64,000 bases of DNA, taken from NCBI GenBank assembly GCA_023150555.1, contig JAKLKQ010000001.1:124001-188000 (forward strand). The letters are read 5' to 3'. Shown piece after piece: positions 40,274 through 48,172 of this stretch (the stretch's first letter is position 1; the number at the start of each line of letters is the position of its first letter). Both the position numbers and the translations under genes were made by a program. The notes below the pieces were generated by a model that ran no database searches, was not told the origin of the DNA, and saw nothing but the letters and a program-made list of their open reading frames with translations. Source of the DNA: Planctomycetota bacterium (lineage in GTDB: Bacteria > Planctomycetota > SZUA-567 > H5-PLA8).

Positions 40274-43111
40274 ATGCGTAATCCTTCAATGGCGCTCGTC
40301 CTGCTCCTCATCTCCATTGTGAGCACCGGCCTCGCAGCCGAGGACGCCTGGCCCGAGCTGAAGGTCCAGCGCGCCGAGGTCTTCGACTTCGCGCAGGCGC
40401 CCACGCTCGCCATCGACGGCGACCGCGTCGAGATCGCCTTCGAGACCGCCGCCTTCTGCGACGTGGCCGTGGCCGTCGAGGACGGCAGCGGAAGGATCGT
40501 GCGGCACCTCGCCGCCGGCGTGCTGGGCGAGAACGCCCCGCCGCCCTTCGAACGCAACGCCAAGAAGCAGCGCCTGGTCGGGGACGGCAAGGACGACTTC
40601 GGGCAGTACGTCGAGGGCCGCGAGAGCCACCACGTGCGCGTCAGCCTGGGCCTGGCGCCGCGCTTCGAGCGCACGCTCTTCTGGTCGCCGCACAAGGCCG
40701 CGAGCCTGTACCCCGAGGCCAAGAGTTTCGCCGCCACGAAGGAAGGCGTGTACGTGCTCGACCCGGGCCGCATCGGACCAGGCTGCGCGCCGCAGTTGAA
40801 ATTCTTCGACCACGACGGCAACTACGTGCGCACGATCTATCCCTTCCCCGCCGCGAAGCTGCCCGAGGTCAAGGGGCTGAAAGGCGCGACGCTGCCGCCC
40901 GACGAAGCGGCGCTGCCGCTGAAGTGGGGCATCGGGCAGCTCGAGTTGCTCACCGCGGGCGGCAACACCATCAACGCGCTGAGCGAACCCGCGGAGGGCG
41001 CCGGCGACGAGACCGCGCTCGGCGCGCTGGCCGCCGGCGACGGCGGCGGCGCACCCATCTACCTCGCGGGCGAACGCCTGAATCGCCTGTCCAAAGACGG
41101 CGGCAGCGGAAACCTTGACCTGACCGGACCGGTAACGTTCTTCGCGTTCGAGAACCCGCGCGAGCCCCAGAAGCCGCAGTGTTACGCGCCCACCAGCGCG
41201 GCGCTTTCGCCCGACGGCTCGCGGCTGTACCTGGCCGGCTACTGCCGCCAGTCGCTGTGGAACGCGTGGGACTACCTCGGCGGCGTCGCCGTGCTGGATC
41301 CGCGGGCCGACGCGGCCATGGCGATCTTCGCGGGCGAGCTCAAGCCGCGCGCGACCTCGCCGCTGAACGCGCCGACGTCCGTCGCCTGCGATCGAGACGG
41401 CAACGTCTACGTCAGCGATTTCCTCAACGACTGCGTGCGTGTCTACTCGCCCGACGCGAAGGAGCTGGCGGCCATCGAAGTGAAGCGCCCCGCGCGCGTG
41501 GATATCGACCGCACAACGGGCCGGATCTACGTGGGTTCATGGCTGGTGCAGGCCGAGGCGATGCTGAAGCAGGGGCCCTACCCGAAGATCGCCGACCGCC
41601 TGACCGTGCTGGCGGGCTGGAAGGATCCGAAGGTGCTGGCGTCGTACGCGATCCCCACGCGCGGGCCGGCGGCGCTGGCGCGCATGACGGTCGATCCGTT
41701 CGCGCAGGAAGGCCCGCGCCTCTGGTTCGCCAACGGCGGCGGTGCGCAGGTGCTGTACGGCTACGCCGGGCACAGCGAGAGCATAATGACCGTGTGGCAG
41801 AACATGAACGCGCGCATCTTTTCGCTGCCGCCGGGCGGCGGGAAGTGCGAGCCGCTGTTCGACTTCGACGCCGCCGCGGCCAAGGCCCTGCCGCGCGCGA
41901 TGCCGCCGCGCCACGGGCGCCAGCGCCTGTACGCCAATCCCGCCGACGGCTGCGTGTACCTGGGCGAACTCTTCTTCCCTTCGGCCGAGCACGTCAAGTC
42001 GTTCGGCGAACTGGTCAAACTCGATCCGGAAACCGGGCGCATGGACGCCGTGCCGCTGCCGTTCGACGCCGAGGACATGGGCTTCGACGCGCGCAACCAC
42101 GCCTACCTGCGCACCGAGACGCACCTCGCGCGCTTCGACGCGCGCACCTGGCGCGAGGTGCCCTTCGACTACGGCGAGGAACTGGCCGGCATCGGCTACA
42201 TGCCGGTGATACGAGGCAACGCGATGGCCGCCGTCGCCGCCGCCGGCTTCAAGGGGCCGGCCTCGAGCCAGCTGGGCGGCATGGGCGTCAGCGCGCGAGG
42301 CGATGTTGCCGCCATTTACTTTCTTAAAGGCGGCCCCGGCGGCCGCCGCGATACGCAGAGCGCGGGCGGCGGCGCGAAGGCCTACGCGCCGAAGATCTTT
42401 CCCGGGCGCGACCCCGAGTGGGTCGTGCACGTCTTCAACCGCCACGGCGAACTGAAATGCGAGGACGCGCTGCCCGGAATCAAGCGCCCCGGCGACATCG
42501 AGATCGACGACGCCGGGAACCTGTGGGCGCTGACGCGCGGCGTACGCGCGAAGGACGGCCAGCCCTTCCCCGACCGCTGGACGACGACGCTGATCAAGGC
42601 GCGTGCCGGAAAGGCGAGGGTGCTCAGCGACACGCCCGCGCCGATACCGCTCGGCGACGCGAAGCCGGACCGCAAGCCCGACCTGGTGAACGCCAACGCC
42701 TTCGGCGGCAACGCGTGGGTGGAAGGCGCCGAGTGGCTCTACGGCGGCGTCGGCCTGGACGGCAAGGGGCCGTGCCACTGCGAGGCCAACTGCCAGTTCG
42801 CGCTCGACTACTTCGGACGGACGTTCGTGCCCGAGCCGCGGCGCTGCGGCATCGTGGTCGTCGACGCGGCCGGCAACACGCTGCTGCGCCTGGGTCGCTG
42901 GGGCAACGCCGACGACGGCGCGCCCCTTACTGCCGAAGGCGGCCCGGCGAAGCCGAACGCGCTGGGCGGGGACGAGACGGCCATCGCGAGCGCGAAGTTC
43001 GTGGCCGTGCACACCGACCGGCGCCTCTTCATCGCCGACATCGGCAATCAGCGCATCCTGAGCGTGAAGCTGCAGTACGCGAAGGAGGCGAAGGCGAAGT
43101 TGGGCGAGTGA
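40274..43111 (+). CDS. Large secreted NHL-like beta-propeller protein
   Basis: A 945-residue product with a signal peptide (MRNPSMALVLLLISIVSTG). NHL/SMP-30-type propeller blades recur: DRDGNVYVSDFLNDCVRVY, DIDRTTGRIYVGS, EIDDAGNLWALT and ADIGNQRILSVKL. An N-terminal region (about 30-140) resembles a FlgD-like beta sandwich with the phrase GSGRIVRHLAAG. It lies 55 bp after a sugar-type regulator, which suggests a role in polysaccharide binding or breakdown. No catalytic motif is recognised. Confidence 0.8.
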   Translation: MRNPSMALVLLLISIVSTGLAAEDAWPELKVQRAEVFDFAQAPTLAIDGDRVEIAFETAAFCDVAVAVEDGSGRIVRHLAAGVLGENAPPPFERNAKKQRLVGDGKDDFGQYVEGRESHHVRVSLGLAPRFERTLFWSPHKAASLYPEAKSFAATKEGVYVLDPGRIGPGCAPQLKFFDHDGNYVRTIYPFPAAKLPEVKGLKGATLPPDEAALPLKWGIGQLELLTAGGNTINALSEPAEGAGDETALGALAAGDGGGAPIYLAGERLNRLSKDGGSGNLDLTGPVTFFAFENPREPQKPQCYAPTSAALSPDGSRLYLAGYCRQSLWNAWDYLGGVAVLDPRADAAMAIFAGELKPRATSPLNAPTSVACDRDGNVYVSDFLNDCVRVYSPDAKELAAIEVKRPARVDIDRTTGRIYVGSWLVQAEAMLKQGPYPKIADRLTVLAGWKDPKVLASYAIPTRGPAALARMTVDPFAQEGPRLWFANGGGAQVLYGYAGHSESIMTVWQNMNARIFSLPPGGGKCEPLFDFDAAAAKALPRAMPPRHGRQRLYANPADGCVYLGELFFPSAEHVKSFGELVKLDPETGRMDAVPLPFDAEDMGFDARNHAYLRTETHLARFDARTWREVPFDYGEELAGIGYMPVIRGNAMAAVAAAGFKGPASSQLGGMGVSARGDVAAIYFLKGGPGGRRDTQSAGGGAKAYAPKIFPGRDPEWVVHVFNRHGELKCEDALPGIKRPGDIEIDDAGNLWALTRGVRAKDGQPFPDRWTTTLIKARAGKARVLSDTPAPIPLGDAKPDRKPDLVNANAFGGNAWVEGAEWLYGGVGLDGKGPCHCEANCQFALDYFGRTFVPEPRRCGIVVVDAAGNTLLRLGRWGNADDGAPLTAEGGPAKPNALGGDETAIASAKFVAVHTDRRLFIADIGNQRILSVKLQYAKEAKAKLGE

Positions 43112-43209
43112 TCTCAATTTCGGAGTAGCGGCATTCACCATTGAGACACGTAGGCCACGGAGAAGGTATTTCTGTACCGGTGAACCCGGCAGGCCAAGCC
43201 TCAGGACTC

Positions 43210-43247
43210 AAAAAAACCCGCGCGGGAGCGTTTAACTCCCGCGCGGG
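43210..43247 (-). terminator. Strong rho-independent terminator of the beta-helix gene
   Basis: A perfect 12-bp stem (CTCCCGCGCGGG with CCCGCGCGGGAG) and 7-nt loop are followed on the minus strand by a run of seven T. It lies 34 bp after the stop of the beta-helix gene. Confidence 0.85.
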
Positions 43248-43279
43248 CGGTGTTTCGTTTCGGTTGTACGGCGTGCGGC
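43238..43279. repeat. Copy 1 of a duplicated 42-bp 3'-end module
   Basis: The 42 bp from the terminator arm to just before the beta-helix stop codon match 45336-45377 at 39 of 42 positions. Confidence 0.8.
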
Positions 43280-43280
43280 C

Positions 43281-45110
43281 TTAGTCGACTTCGGGGGCCC
43301 CCTCGACAGCCGAAGGCGTGGTATTCGTGATGACGATAAAGCCGGCACCCACATTATCGCTGGCCAGATTGATGCGATTGCCGGTGAAGGAACTGTCGGT
43401 AACCGTGGTGTTGGTTGAGTCGCTGTTGTCGAAGCCTTCGCCGCCGCAGGCGCTGGCCTTGCAGCGGAGGAACGCGTTTCCATCGCTGGTGTTATCGCTG
43501 TCGAAGCCGTCGACGCCGCACTTGGTGGCCGAGCAATCCGTGACGTTGCAGTCGTTCGCGTCGATCAGGAACCCGTCGCCGTCAATGTTGCTGGCAACGC
43601 ATTTCTCGATCGTGTTATTGTCGCCTCGGACACGGATCCCGTTCTGGTTTCCGGCGCCGGCAAACGAAACCGAGCAACTGGAGACGAGCACGGCCGCAGA
43701 CGTCCCGTCGCAGTTAATGTCGATGCCATCGCCGCCGACGTTCTTCATCTTGTTCGAGGTGACCGTGGCGCCGCCGGTAGTAGCGTCACTCAGGTTGATG
43801 CCGTCCCCGACGACAATGTCGGCGAGCGAATTGTTCGTGACGACGATGGTGTCGCCGGTAACGTCGATGCCAGCATTGGCAAAAATAGTCAGGACGCTGT
43901 TCTTGTCGACCAGGGCATTGCTGGCGTTGGAGCAAGCGATGCCGCCATTCCCCGCGAATTTGATCTTGTTGCCCAGCACATCGGGAGAGGCCCCGTCCGT
44001 GGACAGCGCCAGGCCGCTGCAACTGGTGATGCTGTTTGCGGATACCACGCTGTTGGTGCCCGTAACGTCAATGCCGCCGCCGCCCAGGACCGTCGTGATG
44101 CTGTTCTTGATGATCTGCGCGTTGTTGGCATTGACGCAAACAATGCCGCCCTCCGCGATACTGATCTTGTTACCCAGCACATCGGGAGATGTCCCGTCCG
44201 TGGACAGCGCAGCGCCAAAGCAGTTGGTAATGCTGTTCCCGGATACCAGGCAGTCGTTGCCTTCCACGTTAATGCCGTCCCCCGTAGTGGTAGCAAGTTT
44301 GTTCTTGAGCACCTGCAGGGTGTTCGAAGGATTGCTGGTCGTAATTCCTCCATCCGTCAATGTAAGGCTATTGCCGGATATGAAGCTATTGTCGCCCTCG
44401 AGGACGATTCCACCGGCTGAGTTGTTCGCCTTGTTCGAGAGAATGGACGTGGCGTCGCTGACCACGTTGATGAGTTCTCCGCCATTGTGGAGGGAGAAGG
44501 TATTCTTATCGACCAGGGCCTTCTGTGTGCCAGCTACCGCCGTGATGTTCACTCCGGTGCCGGAGCACTGGGTGTACTTGTTGCCCGAGACCGTCGTGTT
44601 GTTGCCCGTGACCGAGAAACCGCTGTTGCAGCCCAGAAGCGTGTTCTTGGTCCCGACGAAGTTGTCGCCGCGCACGTTGACCAGTTGATTCGAAAGGAAC
44701 AGACCCTGGCATCCGGTGACGGTAAGCCCGTCCACCTCGTTGCCGACGCCGCTGTTGGCGAACACGCCGCGCGTGCCGTTGCGGAAGATGATGCCCTGAA
44801 CCAGATACGGCCCGTTGGTGTTGGGGTCGCCGTTGATGGTCAGGCAGTTGTCTGCATTGCCGCCGACATTGCCGTCCCAGATTACCTTTCCGGTGAAGGT
44901 CAGGCTGGTTATGCCAACGGGCACGTCGACGTTCTCGTAGTACACGCCGTCGGTGGTCGTGTTCTTGCTGATGGCGATGATGTCGCCGGTTACGGAGTTG
45001 TCGACCGCCTCCTGGATTGTGGCGTGGTCCGCAGGGACCTTGCGGGTGGTTCCGGCAAGGACCGATCCGCAGGCAAGCGCGAGCAGGCATAACAGGGCAA
45101 GGCGCTTCAT
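43281..45110 (-). CDS. Secreted right-handed beta-helix protein
   Basis: A 609-residue product with a signal peptide (MKRLALLCLLALACGSVLA) and about twenty parallel beta-helix coils of the form G-x-x-V-x-x-N-x-I, for example NSVVSANSITSCSGLALST. The opening VPADHATIQEAVDNS is typical of the pectate-lyase-like NosD/right-handed beta-helix group. A 67-residue unit appears twice (offset 201 bp), including STDGxSPDVLGNKI. Asn/Ser/Thr content is high, as in cell-surface proteins. No lyase or hydrolase residues can be assigned. Confidence 0.85.
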   Translation of the reverse strand: MKRLALLCLLALACGSVLAGTTRKVPADHATIQEAVDNSVTGDIIAISKNTTTDGVYYENVDVPVGITSLTFTGKVIWDGNVGGNADNCLTINGDPNTNGPYLVQGIIFRNGTRGVFANSGVGNEVDGLTVTGCQGLFLSNQLVNVRGDNFVGTKNTLLGCNSGFSVTGNNTTVSGNKYTQCSGTGVNITAVAGTQKALVDKNTFSLHNGGELINVVSDATSILSNKANNSAGGIVLEGDNSFISGNSLTLTDGGITTSNPSNTLQVLKNKLATTTGDGINVEGNDCLVSGNSITNCFGAALSTDGTSPDVLGNKISIAEGGIVCVNANNAQIIKNSITTVLGGGGIDVTGTNSVVSANSITSCSGLALSTDGASPDVLGNKIKFAGNGGIACSNASNALVDKNSVLTIFANAGIDVTGDTIVVTNNSLADIVVGDGINLSDATTGGATVTSNKMKNVGGDGIDINCDGTSAAVLVSSCSVSFAGAGNQNGIRVRGDNNTIEKCVASNIDGDGFLIDANDCNVTDCSATKCGVDGFDSDNTSDGNAFLRCKASACGGEGFDNSDSTNTTVTDSSFTGNRINLASDNVGAGFIVITNTTPSAVEGAPEVD

Positions 45111-45239
45111 CAGTAGATCTCCCGATTGATTCGAGGGGTGGAAACGACCGGCCGCTGGCAGGACCCCCTCCCCCGTCCCGGCGGCGCACCACGTGCATTA
45201 GTCGTACGGGTTTAACGGCTCTCGGCCCAAAGGCAAGTG

Positions 45240-45254
45240 TTTGGCAGTGCCAAA
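45240..45254. promoter_or_regulatory. Perfect palindrome upstream of the beta-helix gene
   Basis: TTTGGCA, one base, TGCCAAA forms a perfect 7+1+7 inverted repeat, extended imperfectly by AAAGGC/GCCCTTT outside. It lies 130 bp before the beta-helix ATG and is suited to a dimeric regulator. Confidence 0.5.
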
Positions 45255-45335
45255 AGCCCTTTAACTGACCCGTGATCATAAAAATAGACCACGAGCAAGT
45301 TTCCTCGCGCCCTAACCCGCCAAAGCCAAAAAGAA

Positions 45336-45377
45336 CCCGCGCGGGCGGTGTTTCGGCTTGGTTGTACGGCGTGCGGC
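45336..45377. repeat. Copy 2 of a duplicated 42-bp 3'-end module
   Basis: This matches 43238-43279 at 39 of 42 positions and ends on the first base of the stop codon of the TlpA-like gene. One arm and the loop of the terminator hairpin are missing here. Confidence 0.8.
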
Positions 45378-46390
45378 TACTTGTACGAATCCATCAGCGC
45401 CTGGGCGCTCTCGGCCGCTTTCGTGCCCGGATACGTCTTCACGATCATCTGGCAGCCGCCCATCATCTGCTGGATCGCCGGCATGTTCTTTTTCTTGAAG
45501 GCGTCGGACTTGGGATCTTTCTTGCCCGCCACCGGCACCAGCTTCTCGTTCATGGCCTCGATGCGCGTCCACATCGCGGCGGCGTCGAGTTCCTTCTTCA
45601 CCGCCGGGTCGGCGCGCATGGCGGCGGCTTCCTTCTTGGCCGTATCGCCGATCTCGTCGCCGACGAACTGCAGCGCGAGCTTGTCCAGCGCGGCGATTGC
45701 CGAGGAGGGGTCGGACGTCTTGCGGCCCTGGGCGCTTTCGAGCATCCGCGTGGCGGCCCCGTTGAGCGCCTCGAACATCATCGCCGCTTCCTTGGCTTCA
45801 TCGGCGTCCTTGCTGTCCTTCTTCTCGCGCAGGGACTTCAGGATGGGACCCAAGCCCCGCCCGGTCTTGATCTGCGCGGCGGCGGCGGCGAGCTTCACGT
45901 AGGGCCCCGGACCGGCCATGGCGGCCGCGGTCTCGGAGAGCAGTTCCTTGATGCGGGTCTCGAGTTGCGCGCCGCGGGGGTCGTTTTCGGCCAGCTTCCC
46001 GTCGGCGCCGAAGAGGAACCCGTGCGGGATGCCGCGCACGTTCGCGCCGTTGAGGTCGCCGCCCGTGGTGAGCTGGTACTTCGCGCCGCGTGCGGACGCG
46101 ATCGCGACGATCTCATCCTTCGTGCTGCCCTGGCATTCCAGCCCGACGATGTGCAGGCCCTGCTCGGCGTACTTCTTGTCTAGTTCCACCAACCTGGGGA
46201 ACTCTGCGAGGCAGGGGCCTCAGTGCGTGCCCCAGTACAACACGTATACGACCTTGCCCTTCAGGTCGTTGAGCGTCGCTTCGCGTCCCGAGACCGTCGT
46301 GCCGATGCGCAGGTCGTCGAGGGTCATGTCGGCGGCCGTGAGCGTCGCACAACAGGCCAGGGCGAGCAACGGCGCGGTTGCCTTGATCAT
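45377..46390 (-). CDS. TlpA/thioredoxin-like protein with in-frame UGA (predicted selenocysteine)
   Basis: Read through one TGA, this gene gives 337 residues: a signal peptide (MIKATAPLLALACCATLTAA), a TlpA-like thioredoxin domain at about 25-150 and a helical C-terminal region of about 180 residues. The TGA at 46220-46222 is codon 57 and falls on the first cysteine of the redox motif, giving WGTH-U-GPC with Cys60 intact. The frame carries coding-quality sequence on both sides (KGKVVYVLYWGTH before, LAEFPRLVELDKKYAEQG after, then GIPHGFLFGADG). GGAAGGAG precedes the ATG at 46390. A SECIS-like hairpin follows the UGA. A truncated reading from TTG at 46192 would lack the redox site. It is probably a secreted thiol or selenol oxidoreductase. 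Confidence 0.85.
46182..46203 (-). promoter_or_regulatory. SECIS-like hairpin after the UGA codon
   Basis: On the minus strand AGTTCC pairs with GGAACT, an inner CC/GG extends the stem past one unpaired U, and the apical loop is AGGUU. The GG of the loop is 26-27 nt after the UGA. The Escherichia coli fdhF SECIS has a similar small loop (AGGUCU), a bulged U and GG at 19-20 nt. Confidence 0.7.
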
Positions 46391-46497
46391 GCCCGGCTCT
46401 CCTTCCGTTTAAGCGTTGGCGCTTCCCCGGCCCTTTTGGCCCGGAAAAACCCAGAATACCCTCTCCCCGGGCGGAGGTCAATGGGGTAGCGGGGGCC

Positions 46498-47682
46498 TCA
46501 GGCGGACAGGACTTCGTAGCGCCCGTTCTTCGGCCACAGCGTGAAGTAGCTCTTCGCCTCGCCGGGGCGCGTCTCGCTCGGCGCGAGTACCTCGCCCGTC
46601 GGCGTGCGCAGCTTCGCCTTCGCGCTGCCCGTCACGCGCAGCGTGACCTCGTGCAGGGGCTCGAAGGGAATGCTCATTTCAAACGCGAGGCCGCCCGCTT
46701 CGCCCGCGCCCAGTTTCTTGAGGCTCAGGTGCCGCTGCGTGTGGCGGTAGGCCGCGATCTGCGTCGGGCGCATCCACACGAGTTTCTCGCCGAAGTGCCT
46801 GCTCACGCGCTCCGCCAGTTCCCCGAACGGCGCGAATCCCACGCCCGTGTCCGGGCGGATGCTCTGCCAGTGCCCGTACCAGATCAGCGTATGGCTGCCG
46901 CGCGCCAGGGCATCCACCAGTTCGCCGCGGCGGCCGTCGGGCGTCAGGTACGAATCGAGGTCGATGAACCGCGGATCGTTCTCCCAGCGCCCGAAGCGGT
47001 CGCCGTTCACGCACGGTGGCACGTCGTAGACCGCGAAACGCCCGTCCTCGCGCTGGCAACGCGCGTCGGCGGGGCCTTCGGCCTTGCCGATGAACATCGT
47101 GACGACGGGCGAGAGCAGCCGGCCTTCCTTCGCCATCTCCAGCAGGGCGCGCGTAACGCCGGGGTTCAGGTCCTCCGCGCGAGACGAGACGCCGCGTTCC
47201 TTCTTGAAGGCGACGCATTCGGCGCAGCCGCAGCCAGGGAGAGTCAACCCCGCGTGCCGGATGCCCAGCGCGTGCGCTCGCACGGCGATCCCTTTGAAGT
47301 ACGCGCGATACTCGGCCTCGGCGCGGTCGCGGTCCCGCAGCCAGATGCCTTCGTGCGGGCCATCGTTGCGCATGGAATCGGCCGCAAAATCGTAGAGCCG
47401 CTCGTGGGTGAAGATCTCCATGTTCGCTTCCAGGTGCGCGGACGACGCGCGCGCCAGTTCCTTCGCGAAGGCCGGGTGCGTGGGGCCGGCGCGGCCCGAG
47501 GCGTCGCGCGCGAAGCCCAGCATCGCGCTGGCCTGCCCGCGCAGGCCGGCGGCTTCCACCCATGCGCTGAAGCGCAGGTAGGCGTCGGCCTCGGCGTCCG
47601 TTGCGGCGTAGACGTCGTCGACGATAAAGGAGGCCATCACGCGGGCGCGGTAGCGCACGCAGCATTCGATATCGAGATTCAT
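46498..47682 (-). CDS. Hypothetical protein, possibly a carbohydrate-active (beta/alpha) enzyme
   Basis: A 394-residue protein without a signal peptide. The start MNLDIE at 47682 is chosen because the conserved-looking region begins there (RVMASFIVDDVYAATD); no clear ribosome site precedes it. The early strand with a double Asp and a later Tyr/His-rich region (SHTLIWYGHWQSIRPDTG) recall NodB-like deacetylases or TIM-barrel enzymes. A Cys cluster GCGCAEC sits near residue 150. The C-terminal 80 residues form a beta-sandwich-like tail. No family is recognised with confidence. Confidence 0.62.
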   Translation of the reverse strand: MNLDIECCVRYRARVMASFIVDDVYAATDAEADAYLRFSAWVEAAGLRGQASAMLGFARDASGRAGPTHPAFAKELARASSAHLEANMEIFTHERLYDFAADSMRNDGPHEGIWLRDRDRAEAEYRAYFKGIAVRAHALGIRHAGLTLPGCGCAECVAFKKERGVSSRAEDLNPGVTRALLEMAKEGRLLSPVVTMFIGKAEGPADARCQREDGRFAVYDVPPCVNGDRFGRWENDPRFIDLDSYLTPDGRRGELVDALARGSHTLIWYGHWQSIRPDTGVGFAPFGELAERVSRHFGEKLVWMRPTQIAAYRHTQRHLSLKKLGAGEAGGLAFEMSIPFEPLHEVTLRVTGSAKAKLRTPTGEVLAPSETRPGEAKSYFTLWPKNGRYEVLSA

Positions 47683-47841
47683 GGCGAAAAGGCTATCCGC
47701 CGCAGAGCTTGAATTCCCGCTCTTTTTATCGGGACTAAATCTGCACTGTACACATCCAATGGGGCGGGTATGAAGGGCCCAATCGTTGAGCAATTTGCTC
47801 GTGACCGTCCTGTCGACAAGTTTCAGCCATGAGGGGGTATT

Positions 47842-47994
47842 ATGGCCCGCCGCCGTTCGAAAAAGACCCGCAAGGCCTCCAATTCCAAGCGCGGCCGCAA
47901 GCCGATCTTCACCGACGAGCAGAAGCGCGTCCTGGACCGCATGATCCGCGAAGCCCTGCGCGAGCAGCTCCGCGGCGTCGTCCGCGCACTCTGA
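47842..47994 (+). CDS. Small basic protein (50 residues)
   Basis: A short gene with GAGGGGG 4-10 nt before its ATG and a double stop TGA-TAG. The product is very basic at the N-terminus (MARRRSKKTRKASNSKRGRK), then has a predicted amphipathic helix (FTDEQKRVLDRMIREALREQ) and ends GVVRAL. The layout recalls small DNA- or RNA-binding proteins. It stands alone in a 490-bp gap between a leftward hypothetical and a rightward esterase gene. No family is recognised. Confidence 0.6.
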   Translation: MARRRSKKTRKASNSKRGRKPIFTDEQKRVLDRMIREALREQLRGVVRAL

Positions 47995-48098
47995 TAGACT
48001 GCGCACCCTACAAGACCGCCTATAGCCGTTCCGCCCGCCGGGAGGCCGTTCCGCTCCAAGGCGGGGTGCGTCGTGCCGCGCCGGCGGCCCGTTGAAAA

Positions 48099-48123
48099 AG
48101 GGCAGCTGGACACCGTCTGCCCT
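48099..48123 (-). terminator. Orphan terminator-like hairpin on the minus strand
   Basis: A 7-bp stem (AGGGCAG with CTGCCCT), 11-nt loop and five T read as a terminator on the minus strand, but no leftward gene ends here. The adjoining CCCGTTGAAAA resembles the end of the 54-kb repeat element, so it may be a degenerate copy. Confidence 0.3.
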
Positions 48124-48172
48124 CGCTTCATAATGTTCTTGTCACCAACCTAACAGTTCGGAGACCCGCGCC

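Noticed and set aside
43318..44688. A 456-codon plus-strand frame opposite the beta-helix gene
   Set aside because: It has no ribosome site or domain pattern, while the minus-strand gene has a signal peptide, repeated coils and a terminator.
45220..45246. Possible sigma54 promoter on the minus strand (TGGCAC with TTGC)
   Set aside because: The spacing between GG and GC is 15 bp instead of 10, so it does not fit the -24/-12 consensus. The TGGCAC is better explained as part of a palindrome.
45377..46192. A 271-codon gene starting at TTG 46192
   Set aside because: It lacks a ribosome site and starts in the middle of a thioredoxin fold. Reading through the TGA at 46220-46222 joins it to a signal peptide, strong ribosome site and complete redox motif.
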